The position numbers were made by a program, and so were the translations under genes. The notes beneath the pieces were generated by a model. It searched no databases, was not told the DNA's origin, and was given only the letters and a program-made list of their open reading frames with translations. From the NCBI GenBank assembly GCA_947628505.1, contig CANRAD010000005.1:30831-94830 (forward strand): 64,000 bases of DNA, in the 5' to 3' direction. Below, one piece after another: positions 46,267-55,143 of the stretch (position 1 is its first letter; each line of letters begins with the position of its first letter). Origin of the DNA: an uncultured Clostridia bacterium. Its GTDB lineage: Bacteria > Bacillota > Clostridia > Christensenellales > Borkfalkiaceae.

Positions 46267-47373
46267 TTAATTCGAGCGGGACACATTGAACAGCACGCCC
46301 ATTGAAGCCATAGTAATAATAAGCGATGTGTTTCCGCTGGAAATAAGCGGCAAAGGCAGTCCCGTGGGAGGAATCGCTCCGCTGACCACGAGAGCGTTTA
46401 TTGCCACCTGTATTCCGTATACGAGCGTAAAACCCGAAGCGAGCAAAAATCCGAAACGGTCTTTGCAGTTACGCGCAATTTTTATTCCGCGCAAAATAAT
46501 AAAAAGGCAAAACGCAAAAAATATCAAAAGCCCTAAAAAGCCGAGTTCTTCCCCCATTATCGCAAGTATAAAATCGCTTTCGGCAAAAGGCAAAAAGCGA
46601 TATTTTTGCGTGGAATTAAAAAGTCCCGTACCGAAAAAACCGCCGTTGCCGAGCGCATATAGGGATTGAATCAGTTGATATCCCTCTCCTTTGGGCGAAG
46701 CCCACGGCTCGATAAACGCGCTCAGTCTTTGCAACCTGTACGGTTCCAAAATTATCAATAACGGCACGGCAAGCGCAAACGGCACGAGCATCAACGCGAA
46801 AGTTTTTAAACTTGTTCCGCTCAAAAATATCAAACCGAGCATCAACAGCCCTACGCACATCGTTATGGACATATTGGGCTCCGCTATGATGAGCACGCAA
46901 ATAAGCATACCGACGGCCAACACCGGAAATATGCCTTTAAATGTCTTTACTTTTTTATAATTTTTCGAAAAATAGCCCGCCGCGAACAGCGCAAAAGAAT
47001 ATTTGGCGATTTCGGACGGCTGAACGGTAAACGAGCCGAAGCCTATCCAGCGCGTTGCGCCGTAATTCGAAACTCCTATTCCGGGAATAAAAACGGCAAC
47101 AAGCAACAGACAAGCTATTGCAACGAGCGGTATTCTTACCTTGGCAAGTTTCTCATACGGCAAAAAGCTCATAGCTATCATGGCAATTGTTCCCAAAATT
47201 ACGCCGATTATCTGTTTCTTAACGAAATACAGACTATCGCCGTAGAGAACCTCGGCCGTATACGAGCTCGCCGAATATATCATAAGGCAACCGAAACATG
47301 CCATTAAAAACACGCAAATTAAAAGCGGGATATCTCCCGCTTTTCTTCTGTTATTCAAAAGATCGAACTTCAC
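46267..47373 (-). CDS. ftsW: SEDS-family septal peptidoglycan polymerase FtsW
   Basis: Polytopic glycosyltransferase that works with the class B PBP encoded four genes upstream. About ten hydrophobic helices; conserved SEDS segments include FGSFTVQPSEIAKYSFALF, GYQLIQSLYALGNGGFFGTG, ESDFILAIMGEELGFLG and the final GLPLPLISSGNTSLI. I place the start at the GTG at 47373 (KFDLLNNRRK) because GGAG lies 7 nt before it; the track start at 47388 has no such signal. The start overlaps murD by about 23 nt. RodA is possible by sequence, but context favours FtsW. Confidence 0.93.
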   Translation of the reverse strand: MKFDLLNNRRKAGDIPLLICVFLMACFGCLMIYSASSYTAEVLYGDSLYFVKKQIIGVILGTIAMIAMSFLPYEKLAKVRIPLVAIACLLLVAVFIPGIGVSNYGATRWIGFGSFTVQPSEIAKYSFALFAAGYFSKNYKKVKTFKGIFPVLAVGMLICVLIIAEPNMSITMCVGLLMLGLIFLSGTSLKTFALMLVPFALAVPLLIILEPYRLQRLSAFIEPWASPKGEGYQLIQSLYALGNGGFFGTGLFNSTQKYRFLPFAESDFILAIMGEELGFLGLLIFFAFCLFIILRGIKIARNCKDRFGFLLASGFTLVYGIQVAINALVVSGAIPPTGLPLPLISSGNTSLIITMASMGVLFNVSRSN

Positions 47374-48712
47374 GTATATTCTCCACAATCTGCTTAAAAG
47401 CGTCGCCGCGTTCTTCGTAATTCGAAAAGCTGTCGAAAGACGAGCTCGCCGGGCTTAAAAGCACCGTTTGACCGGGTTTGGCAATGAGCTCGGCTATTTT
47501 TACGGCAGTTGTAAAATCCGCACACATCGAAACGCCCGAAAAGCCCGATTTGATTGCCGCGCCGAGGATTTTAAATCTGTTTTCGCCGTATATTACGGCG
47601 TGTATCACATTGCTCGACGAAAAATTTTCAAACAGCGGAGAATAATCGTACCCTTTATCTTTGCCGCCGAGCAAAATTATCGTCGGCGTTTTCATTGTCT
47701 GCGCCGCTTTCACGGTTGCGTCCACGTTAGTTCCCTTGCTGTCGTCCACATAAGTTACGCCGTTGACTTCTCTTATCTTTTCTATTCTGTGTTTTATGCC
47801 TTTGAAAGAACATATTGCCGAAGCAACCGCCGCCTTGTCGAGTCCGAGCACGCCGGCCGCCGCAACGCATGCGAGAGCATTGTAGACGTTATGTACTCCG
47901 CCTACCGTCATATCGGCTATATCGAGATATTTTTCACCCTTATAATACAGAGCGCCGGAATCGAAATATGCTCCGTCGACTTTATTCTGAATGGAAAAAT
48001 ACACTGTTTTGGCCTTGGTGTTCTTGGCAAATTCGCGCACTGTCGGATCGTCATAGTTTAAAACGGCAAATTCGCTTTCCCGCATATTCCTGAGAATTTT
48101 CGATTTGAGGAATATGTAATTTTCCATATTGTAATGTCTGTTAAGATGGTCTTCCGTTATGTTCGTGATTATAGCTATGTGCGGGCGCAAACTCGAAAGC
48201 GTTTCAAGTTGAAAAGACGAAACCTCTATAACGGCAAAATCGCCGAAAGCAAGATTTTCAACCTCCTTGACCAAAGGATTGCCTATATTGCCGCACATAA
48301 CGCTTTTTTTGCCCGCGGCCGCAAGCACGTCGTTCATCATCGAAACAGTAGTTGTTTTACCGTTCGTGCCGGTTACGGCTATTGCCGTCGCCCTCAAATA
48401 AAGCGCGCCGAGTTCTTCTTCGCCTATTATGCTCTTCCCCTGTTTTCTGAACGATATCGGCAGAGCCGTATCTATCGGTATGCCGGGACTGAGAACGAGG
48501 ATATTGCACGCCGACACCGCCTCTTCATATTTTTCGGCCGTAACGATTTTTGCCCCGAGCCGTTCGAGGGAAGAACACACCTGCGATATATTTTCGCTTA
48601 ATACGTCGTCGTATATGTAAACCTGCGCGCCTCGTCCAAGCAAAAAGCGCGCACTGCTTTCCCCGGACTTCGACATGCCCGCAACTAAAAATTTCTGATT
48701 TCCGAAATACAT
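47351..48712 (-). CDS. murD: UDP-N-acetylmuramoylalanine-D-glutamate ligase
   Basis: Adds D-glutamate (made by MurI, 55.1 kb) to the stem peptide. ATP loop VTGTNGKTTTVSMM near residue 115; GVKHRIE-like GIKHRIEKIREVNGVTYVDDSKGTN and LLGGKDKGYDY are MurD-specific. 453 residues, complete. GAGGT lies just before the ATG. It is 6 nt after mraY and overlaps ftsW. Confidence 0.95.
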   Translation of the reverse strand: MYFGNQKFLVAGMSKSGESSARFLLGRGAQVYIYDDVLSENISQVCSSLERLGAKIVTAEKYEEAVSACNILVLSPGIPIDTALPISFRKQGKSIIGEEELGALYLRATAIAVTGTNGKTTTVSMMNDVLAAAGKKSVMCGNIGNPLVKEVENLAFGDFAVIEVSSFQLETLSSLRPHIAIITNITEDHLNRHYNMENYIFLKSKILRNMRESEFAVLNYDDPTVREFAKNTKAKTVYFSIQNKVDGAYFDSGALYYKGEKYLDIADMTVGGVHNVYNALACVAAAGVLGLDKAAVASAICSFKGIKHRIEKIREVNGVTYVDDSKGTNVDATVKAAQTMKTPTIILLGGKDKGYDYSPLFENFSSSNVIHAVIYGENRFKILGAAIKSGFSGVSMCADFTTAVKIAELIAKPGQTVLLSPASSSFDSFSNYEERGDAFKQIVENIREVRSFE

Positions 48713-48718
48713 TTTACC

Positions 48719-49660
48719 TCACACGAATATCAAACAAAATAATCCGACAAGAACGGTTAAAATGAAATAAGTAAACGCAATTTTACTCTCCGAATAGCCT
48801 TTCATCTGAAAATGATGATGTATAGGCGCCATCAGAAACACTCTCCGCCTTGTCCGTTTATAATATATTACCTGAACTATTACGGATATTCCTGAAACAA
48901 CAAACATTACTCCTATAATCGGGATGTATAAAACATTCCCCGAAAATACTGAAACGCAACCGATAAACCCGCCGAGCGCAAGCGAACCGGTGTCTCCCAT
49001 AAATATTGAGGCCTTGTTCGTATTGAATATAAGAAACGCCGATATCGCCCCGGCCGCGACGAAACATAAATATGCCAGATCGGTTCCGCGCAAAAACAGC
49101 ATTATGCCAAACACGATAACATAGCCGAGGCTTGTACCCCCGGCAAGTCCGTCCAAACCGTCGGTAAGATTTACGCAATTGACGGTCGCTATGAACACGA
49201 AAATAACCAGCGGAATTATTCCCCAACCGACGTCCAGTGAGACGGAAAAAAACGGAATATTTATTTCGGTAAGTTTATTTACATAGCAATATGCTGCCGC
49301 TAGAGACGCGACGGCAAGCTGGAAAATTATTTTCTGATACGGTTTTAAGCCCTCGTTTTCCTTTCGGTAAATCTTTAAAAAGTCATCTATAAAGCCGACG
49401 GACATAAAGCCCGCAGTTACCGCAAAGGTGAGATTGGCTTGTCCGTTGCCGAATCCGCAGACGAACAAGCCTACGACTATTATCGCAACGATAAAAGCAA
49501 GCCCGCCCATCGTGGGCGTGCCGCTTTTGGATTTATGTTCTTTTACATAGCCAAGGATATACTGCCCCGCTTTCAATCTTCTTAAAAGCGGCAACAATAC
49601 GGTTATAAGGATAAAACTTACCGCAAAAGCGGCAAGTATTCCCATGCATACGATTTTCAT
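48719..49660 (-). CDS. mraY: Phospho-N-acetylmuramoyl-pentapeptide transferase
   Basis: Forms lipid I on undecaprenyl phosphate. About ten transmembrane helices. Conserved GTPTMGGLAF, VGFIDDFLKIYRKENEGL with the catalytic aspartates, NLTDGLDGLAGG, FMGDTGSLALGG and APIHHHFQMKGYSE. 313 residues, typical of Gram-positive enzymes. Its start codon follows the murE stop directly. The cluster lacks murF, whose product would normally be made just before this step. Confidence 0.96.
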   Translation of the reverse strand: MKIVCMGILAAFAVSFILITVLLPLLRRLKAGQYILGYVKEHKSKSGTPTMGGLAFIVAIIVVGLFVCGFGNGQANLTFAVTAGFMSVGFIDDFLKIYRKENEGLKPYQKIIFQLAVASLAAAYCYVNKLTEINIPFFSVSLDVGWGIIPLVIFVFIATVNCVNLTDGLDGLAGGTSLGYVIVFGIMLFLRGTDLAYLCFVAAGAISAFLIFNTNKASIFMGDTGSLALGGFIGCVSVFSGNVLYIPIIGVMFVVSGISVIVQVIYYKRTRRRVFLMAPIHHHFQMKGYSESKIAFTYFILTVLVGLFCLIFV

Positions 49661-51103
49661 TTAATCGCCGATTATATTTTTAATTACTGTATTGTCGTCG
49701 TAGCTGTGTTTTATACCCATTATTTCCTGATAATGCTCCCCGCCCTTCCCCGCGACAAGCAGCACGTCTCCGGTATTCAAAAGTTTTAACGCATATTCCG
49801 TTGCGACCTCGCGTTCCGTAACCGTTACGTACGGTCTGCCGATAGGCTTCAAACCCTCTTCTATTTCGCGAATTATATCGTAGGGCTCCTCAAAGCGCGG
49901 ATTATCAGAAGTAAGAATACAAAAATCGGCATACTTTGCCGCAACGCTTCCCATCAGAGGTCTTTTGCCTCTATCCCTGTTGCCGCCGCAACCGAAAAGG
50001 CAATAGAGCTTCCCTTTGCAAAGTTTTTTCAGTGCAATAAGGGATTTTTCAAGTCCGTCGGGCGTATGCGCGAAGTCGACGAAAATATCGGCGCCGTTAT
50101 ATTTCGCAACTCTTTCGAGTCTGCCCGTTACGCCTTTCATGCTTTTAAGTCCGTCGGCTATAACCTGAGTTTCAACGCCGAGCACTTTTGCGCATGCCGC
50201 CGCCGCCATTGCGTTATATACGTTATACTCTGCCGGGATATTCAGTTTTATATCGTACAATTCGTCAAAAAGATTAATTACAAAACGCGAACCTTCAAGG
50301 CTCTCCGCTATATCCACGGCAAATACGTCCGCCGGATTTTTCAAACCGTAGCTGATTGCGTTTTCACATTCCGAAATAAGTTTTAACCCCAACTCGTCGT
50401 CGGAATTCAGAACACAAAAGCCGCAACGGCCTTTTTTGAAAAGCTTTTTTTTGCTTGCGGCGTATTCGTCCATCGTGCCGAAAAAATCGAGATGGTCTTG
50501 CGTAAAATTTGTAAATATACCGACTTCGAAATGCAAACCGGCTATTTTATCGTAATAGAGAGCATGAGCGGAAACTTCCATAAAAACGTATTCGACGCCG
50601 TTTTCCGCCATATCCGCAAAAGTGGAATGCATAAAAACGGGATCCGGCGTGGTTAGCTCCGGCGATACAAGTTTCCCCGCATAACTTATTCCCAAAGTGC
50701 CGATAACACCCGCTTTTTTGCCGTTTGCCGTAAATATCGCGGCAAGCATATGAGTTACCGTCGTTTTGCCGTTCGTACCCGTTACTGCTATGAGTTTGAG
50801 TTTTTTATCGGCATAACCGTAATACGCGCGCGCAACGGAAGTTATGGCTGCTCTTCCGTTTTTCACAACTATCTGCGTCAAATCGCAATTATCTATTATA
50901 TGTTCGCAAATGACCGCAACTGCTCCGTTTTTTTGAGCCTCGGCGACAAATTCGTGAGAATCGTATTTCCCTCCCGCATAGCAAAAAAACAAATTACCCT
51001 TTTTCGCAAGTCTGCTGTCGGTGCACAATCCGCTTATTTCAGTTTCCGCGTTGCCTACGAAATTCAAAACGTCAACGCAATCGAGAATTTCACTGAGTTT
51101 CAT
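49661..51103 (-). CDS. murE: UDP-MurNAc-tripeptide synthetase MurE (meso-DAP type)
   Basis: Adds the third residue of the stem peptide. ATP loop VTGTNGKTTVTHML near 110; carbamylated-lysine region and TNFTQDHLDFF present. The substrate motif is TSDNPRFEEP: DNPR is the signature of meso-diaminopimelate enzymes. The cell therefore needs meso-DAP, which makes the altered DapF in the carB fusion relevant. Start: ATG at 51103, with GGAG 5 nt upstream, rather than the track start at 51121, giving 480 residues. It begins 10 nt after the transpeptidase stop. Confidence 0.95.
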   Translation of the reverse strand: MKLSEILDCVDVLNFVGNAETEISGLCTDSRLAKKGNLFFCYAGGKYDSHEFVAEAQKNGAVAVICEHIIDNCDLTQIVVKNGRAAITSVARAYYGYADKKLKLIAVTGTNGKTTVTHMLAAIFTANGKKAGVIGTLGISYAGKLVSPELTTPDPVFMHSTFADMAENGVEYVFMEVSAHALYYDKIAGLHFEVGIFTNFTQDHLDFFGTMDEYAASKKKLFKKGRCGFCVLNSDDELGLKLISECENAISYGLKNPADVFAVDIAESLEGSRFVINLFDELYDIKLNIPAEYNVYNAMAAAACAKVLGVETQVIADGLKSMKGVTGRLERVAKYNGADIFVDFAHTPDGLEKSLIALKKLCKGKLYCLFGCGGNRDRGKRPLMGSVAAKYADFCILTSDNPRFEEPYDIIREIEEGLKPIGRPYVTVTEREVATEYALKLLNTGDVLLVAGKGGEHYQEIMGIKHSYDDNTVIKNIIGD

Positions 51104-51113
51104 AATTTCTCCG

Positions 51114-52862
51114 TTAAACAAAACGTTTTATATTTTTCAATAAAATGATATCTTCGAATATTTCTTTGGCGACAGGCGCCGCCACAGCGCTGCCGTAATA
51201 CGTGCCTTGCGGCTCGTCGACTATGACAAGAGCAAGATACTGCGGTTTATTAGCCGGAAAAAATCCGACGAACGAGGAAACGTATTTCCCTTGCGCCACC
51301 CTTCCGTCTTCATATTTTTGCGCGGTTCCCGTTTTGCCGCCCACGCGGTAGCCGTCGATATAGGCATGCTTGCCGCTACCATCTTTAACCACGCCTTCGA
51401 GCATTTCGGCGAGAATTTCGGAAGCCTTGGTTCCGATTGCCTTGTTTTTAAAGATAACGGCGTTTTCTTCAACATTCCCGCCGTTCGGCGACGACACGCT
51501 TTTCAAAAGTCTCGGCGCATAATAATTGCCTCCGTTTACTGCCGCCGCCACCGCACATGCAAGCTGTATGCCCGTAACGGCAACCGTCTGTCCGAAGCCT
51601 ATGCGCGCAAGATCGCAATCGCGAATCGCCGTGCTCGGCACCAACATACCGAGAGCTTCCCCGTTGAAATCGAGCCCCGTTACGTTTCCAAAGCCGAATT
51701 TATAGAGATATTCATAAAAAGTTTTACCGCCGAGTGCGAGAGCAATATCGGAAAAGCAAGGATTGCAACTGTTATTCAGCGCGTCTGCAAGAGTTTGGTT
51801 TGAGTGTTTTCCGTTTGAATGATCCGACCAACACTTTATCTTTGTTCCGTCGACCGTTCGAGAGCGGCTGCCGTTAAAGACATACGAATTCGAAAACGCA
51901 TTCGGATTGCCGTCGATATGTTCCTGTATGTTCGCCGCCGCGGTTATAACTTTGAAAGTAGAGCCCGGTTCGTATATATTGCTTACCAACCCGTTTCTTG
52001 AAAGCGAATTCAATAATTCCGAATCGTTCCTCGGAACCTCGTTAAGGTTGTAAGAGGGATAATTTACCATTGCAAGCACGTCAAAGTTCTGAGGATCGAG
52101 GACGATGCAAGATACGGATTTTGCCGAAGAAGAATTATAGACGCTCTTCATCGCGTTTTCCGCCGCAAGCTGAATATCCATGTCTATCGTCAGTTTTATA
52201 TCGCATCCGGCGACGGCTTCCTGATAAACTATCTTAGATTTTTCCGTCTGAATACCTACAATATCCGTCGAATATGTTATTTCCCCGTTGGTTCCGCCGA
52301 GCAAACCGTCGTAAAATTTTTCTATTCCGGAAACGCCGGTGCCGTCGGACGCAGTAAAACCTATTACCTGACAGAGAGCATCTCCGTAAGCATAATTACG
52401 CATATTGTCGCGGGCATAATAAACCCCGGGAAGATTGAACTTAACAAGTTTTTCGACCGTTTCTTTGTTCTGCTGTCGCGCAACGGTTATTTCGGAAATT
52501 TTCCCGGCATTTATTTTTTCCGACAGATAATTTCGGTCGACATTAAACAGTTCGCCGATAATTTCCGTGGTTCGGTCGACGTTGTCGACTGCGCTCGGAC
52601 GCAAAAATACGCTATATGTATTGATATTTCCAGCGATAACTTTGCCGTTTCTGTCAAGGATTCTGCCGCGGGCGGCAATTACCGGGATTTCTCTGTTCCA
52701 TTGGTCGACAGCTTTGAGTTTCAGCTCCGCTCCCCAAGCAACCTGAACGTACAATAGCCTGGCGAGTATTACGCAAAAAATAAAGGTTATCGCCAAACTC
52801 ATTGACAATAACCTCTTTTGTAAAACCGTTATGGAAAATCCCTTTTTATCAGTTTTATTAAT
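51114..52862 (-). CDS. Class B penicillin-binding protein (FtsI/PBP2B-SpoVD type), probable ATT start
   Basis: Septal transpeptidase partner of FtsW. One N-terminal helix, a dimerisation domain (ARGRILDRNGKVIAG) and the transpeptidase domain: SxxK in EPGSTFK, SxN as NNSCNP, and KTG in VGGKTGTAQK. No PASTA domains. Start is uncertain. The track uses TTG 52808 and an ATG lies at 52802, but both begin inside the membrane helix. In frame upstream, an ATT at 52862 has CGGAG 8 nt before it and gives NKTDKKGFSITVLQKRLL, a proper basic cytoplasmic tail. I favour ATT (582 residues). If it is wrong, ATG 52802 is the fallback. Confidence 0.9.
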   Translation of the reverse strand: MNKTDKKGFSITVLQKRLLSMSLAITFIFCVILARLLYVQVAWGAELKLKAVDQWNREIPVIAARGRILDRNGKVIAGNINTYSVFLRPSAVDNVDRTTEIIGELFNVDRNYLSEKINAGKISEITVARQQNKETVEKLVKFNLPGVYYARDNMRNYAYGDALCQVIGFTASDGTGVSGIEKFYDGLLGGTNGEITYSTDIVGIQTEKSKIVYQEAVAGCDIKLTIDMDIQLAAENAMKSVYNSSSAKSVSCIVLDPQNFDVLAMVNYPSYNLNEVPRNDSELLNSLSRNGLVSNIYEPGSTFKVITAAANIQEHIDGNPNAFSNSYVFNGSRSRTVDGTKIKCWSDHSNGKHSNQTLADALNNSCNPCFSDIALALGGKTFYEYLYKFGFGNVTGLDFNGEALGMLVPSTAIRDCDLARIGFGQTVAVTGIQLACAVAAAVNGGNYYAPRLLKSVSSPNGGNVEENAVIFKNKAIGTKASEILAEMLEGVVKDGSGKHAYIDGYRVGGKTGTAQKYEDGRVAQGKYVSSFVGFFPANKPQYLALVIVDEPQGTYYGSAVAAPVAKEIFEDIILLKNIKRFV

Positions 52863-52878
52863 TTTATTTACTCCGTAT

Positions 52879-53583
52879 TTATTTTACAAGGTTGTTTTGA
52901 AAAACAAAATCCTGAAGAATGCTGTCTCTGCTGTTCAGAAAGTCGTTCAACTCTCCGCTTACGCCGGCATATGAACCGCGAACGTTCTCCAAAGACGATT
53001 GAAGAGAGCCCAAATCGCTGTTCAAACCGGAAATTATAGCCGCGTTTACGATTATGAGCACAAACAAAGCTACTATTACCGAAACAACTACCGCGATTAT
53101 GATTTTATCGCGTTTGGACAAATTTACACGCTTTTCCGCGCTTGTATTTGCTATTACGCCCTCTTCAACTGTCTTCTTCGTGCCTGTGGTTTTATATTGG
53201 ATAGTCGTAAGAGTAGGGCGTAAATCCTCGCTTTCCTCTTCCTCGTTATCCTGTTGCGAAGCCGTTTCGGGCTTGGCAATCTGAGCCCAACTGTTTATTG
53301 CGCTGTCGGCGCGGAAAACATCCGCGTTCGTGCGAGCGCTTTCAACAAAATAGGGTGCTTGCATTTTTTGTTGCGCGGGAACATCCTCCACGGGCGTTTC
53401 CGCAGTCTCCGCCTTCGGCTCGTTCTTTATATCGCTTATCTTGGTTTCCGGATTTATGAGCCTTGCGTAATTGTCTTTGATGCGGGCATTGTGAATTTCG
53501 TCCGCCGTTCTTTCGGGAACATAATCCGAATTTTCTTCACGAACACCTATTCTTCTTTCCAAAACGGGTGTAGCGACTGCCAT
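52879..53583 (-). CDS. FtsL-like bitopic division protein with long cytoplasmic tail
   Basis: No clear sequence family, but it sits in the ftsL slot between rsmH and the class B PBP. It has one transmembrane helix (about 161-185) followed by a short coiled-coil-like extracellular part (SGLNSDLGSLQSSLENVRG, about 186-225). That topology is FtsL/DivIC-like. The ~160-residue cytoplasmic N-terminus is unusually long, acidic and low in complexity; FtsL tails are normally 20-60 residues. I start it at the ATG at 53583 (MAVATPVLERR), with AAGGAG 6 nt upstream; the track start at 53640 lies in rsmH. 234 residues. Confidence 0.75.
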   Translation of the reverse strand: MAVATPVLERRIGVREENSDYVPERTADEIHNARIKDNYARLINPETKISDIKNEPKAETAETPVEDVPAQQKMQAPYFVESARTNADVFRADSAINSWAQIAKPETASQQDNEEEESEDLRPTLTTIQYKTTGTKKTVEEGVIANTSAEKRVNLSKRDKIIIAVVVSVIVALFVLIIVNAAIISGLNSDLGSLQSSLENVRGSYAGVSGELNDFLNSRDSILQDFVFQNNLVK

Positions 53584-53603
53584 AATTTTCTCCTTATCGC
53601 ATA

Positions 53604-54545
53604 TTAGATGATTTTTTCCGCTATTCTGAGCTTCGCGCACTTTGAACGCGTATTTAACGTCAATTCCTTCAAACTCGCCGTAATCGGTTTCTTGGTGATT
53701 ATTTCAATCTCCTTCTTTTTGCCGCAAACGCAAACTGGTAAATTTTTGTCGCATATGCAGTCAGTTTCGAGAAATCTGAAAGCCTGCTTTACGATTCTGT
53801 CTTCAAGAGAGTGAAAAGTAAGTATTACTATTCTTCCTCCCTTTTTCAGCTTTCGGGTTAAGCCGATAACGCAATCGTAAAGTCCGTTAAGCTCGCCGTT
53901 AACCGCAATTCTTATTGCCTGGAAACTTTTTCTCGCCGCCGGACCGTTCTGCTTGAATTTTGCCGGTATGCTGCGTTCGATTATATCTACGAGTTCGCCG
54001 CATGTCGTTATAGCGTTTCGGGTTCTCGCTTTAACGATATTCGCGGCTATTTCTGACGCAAACTTTTCTTCGCCGTATTCCCTGAGTATTTTTGCAAGTT
54101 GTTCTTTGGAATACTCGTTAACTATATTTTCGGCTTTCAGAGATTGAGTAGCGTCCATTCTCATATCGAGAGGCGCCGAAGGTTTCATGTAGGAAAACCC
54201 TCTCGACTCCGTATCGAGCTGTCTGCTGGATACGCCGAAATCCAATATTGCTCCGTCAATGTCTTTTACGCCGACATCCGAGAGCACGTTTTCAAAGTCT
54301 TTATAGTCCGACTTGAATATTTTAAATCTGTTATGAAATTCTTTAAGTCTGTCCGTTGCCGCGGCTATTGCTTCGTCGTCAAGGTCTGTTGCAATCAATT
54401 TGCCGTCCGGCGACGTTCTTTTCAGAATTTCGTAAGAATGCCCTCCGCCGCCCACAGTGCCGTCGAAATAGGTTCCGCCTTCTTTCAGGTTGAGCCCTTG
54501 CATACACTCTTCAAGCATTACGGGTATATGGGAAAAGCCTTCCAT
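53604..54545 (-). CDS. rsmH: 16S rRNA (cytosine1402-N4)-methyltransferase
   Basis: Methylates C1402 in the ribosomal decoding centre. It has the SAM motif FDGTVGGGGHS near the N-terminus, GAILDFGVSSRQLD and PSAPLDMRMD. The late part contains AFRALRIAVN-like QAIRIAVNGEL and LTFHSLEDRIVKQAF. 313 residues, complete, also with the CXC-rich CICDKNLPVCVCG loop. Starts 1 nt after the mraZ stop, as usual for this pair. Confidence 0.96.
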   Translation of the reverse strand: MEGFSHIPVMLEECMQGLNLKEGGTYFDGTVGGGGHSYEILKRTSPDGKLIATDLDDEAIAAATDRLKEFHNRFKIFKSDYKDFENVLSDVGVKDIDGAILDFGVSSRQLDTESRGFSYMKPSAPLDMRMDATQSLKAENIVNEYSKEQLAKILREYGEEKFASEIAANIVKARTRNAITTCGELVDIIERSIPAKFKQNGPAARKSFQAIRIAVNGELNGLYDCVIGLTRKLKKGGRIVILTFHSLEDRIVKQAFRFLETDCICDKNLPVCVCGKKKEIEIITKKPITASLKELTLNTRSKCAKLRIAEKII

Positions 54546-54546
54546 G

Positions 54547-55029
54547 TCAAATGCCTAATTCTTTTACAAGCGCGTTAATATCCAACTTGCCGTTATCGAA
54601 GTTCTTGTTGTACTCTTCTGCCGACCAAATTTCAACGTGGTCCACGTTGCCGCAGAAAACTATATCTTTGGTTATGCCGGCATGTTCTTTGAACTCCGAC
54701 GGCAAAACAAACCTTCCCTGTGGATCGCTCTCGATAGTCTTGAACGCGGTCAAATACTTTCTCAACGACCAAAATCTGCTGTCCGACTGTTTGATATCTC
54801 TGAGAGGGGCAAAAATATTATTAATCGCTTCCTGCGTGTATATCGAAATACAGTTATCCGTGCCTTTCTGAAAAACGAGACTGTATTTTTTATTATCCTC
54901 TCCGTCAGAATCTTTGGAACAATCTATCCCAACGTTCTCAAACATGTCTTCTTTGAGCTTGGAAGGAATTCTTATTCTGTTTTTACCGTCAATCGAATGA
55001 TTGTACGTTCCGGTAAGTATAGTACGCAT
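54547..55029 (-). CDS. mraZ: Transcriptional regulator MraZ
   Basis: AbrB-like DNA-binding protein heading the division cluster and usually regulating it. Two swapped-hairpin repeats are seen: TGTYNHSIDGKNRIRIPSKL and SDPQGRFVLPSEFKEHAGI. The first repeat is followed by an insert (GIDCSKDSDGEDNKK), making it 160 residues, somewhat longer than the usual ~145. Start: ATG at 55029 (MRTILTG); the track start is a TTG at 55041. No strong Shine-Dalgarno is visible. It has its own consensus promoter containing possible MraZ repeats. Confidence 0.94.
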   Translation of the reverse strand: MRTILTGTYNHSIDGKNRIRIPSKLKEDMFENVGIDCSKDSDGEDNKKYSLVFQKGTDNCISIYTQEAINNIFAPLRDIKQSDSRFWSLRKYLTAFKTIESDPQGRFVLPSEFKEHAGITKDIVFCGNVDHVEIWSAEEYNKNFDNGKLDINALVKELGI

Positions 55030-55054
55030 ATTTTGAACCAAAGTGTATTCTCAT

Positions 55055-55083
55055 TATATTACCACTTTTAACCATTGTCAACG
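55055..55083 (-). promoter_or_regulatory. Promoter of the mraZ division cluster with MraZ-like repeats
   Basis: Perfect TTGACA (55078-55083), 17-nt spacer, TATAAT (55055-55060). The spacer contains TGGTT and TGGTA ten bases apart, resembling the TGGxx direct repeats bound by MraZ. An A/T-only tract lies upstream of the -35. Confidence 0.88.
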
Positions 55084-55143
55084 GTTTTTTTAAAAAAAAC
55101 AGAAAAAAATTAAAATAATTTGGGATTTATAACCAAAATGGTG

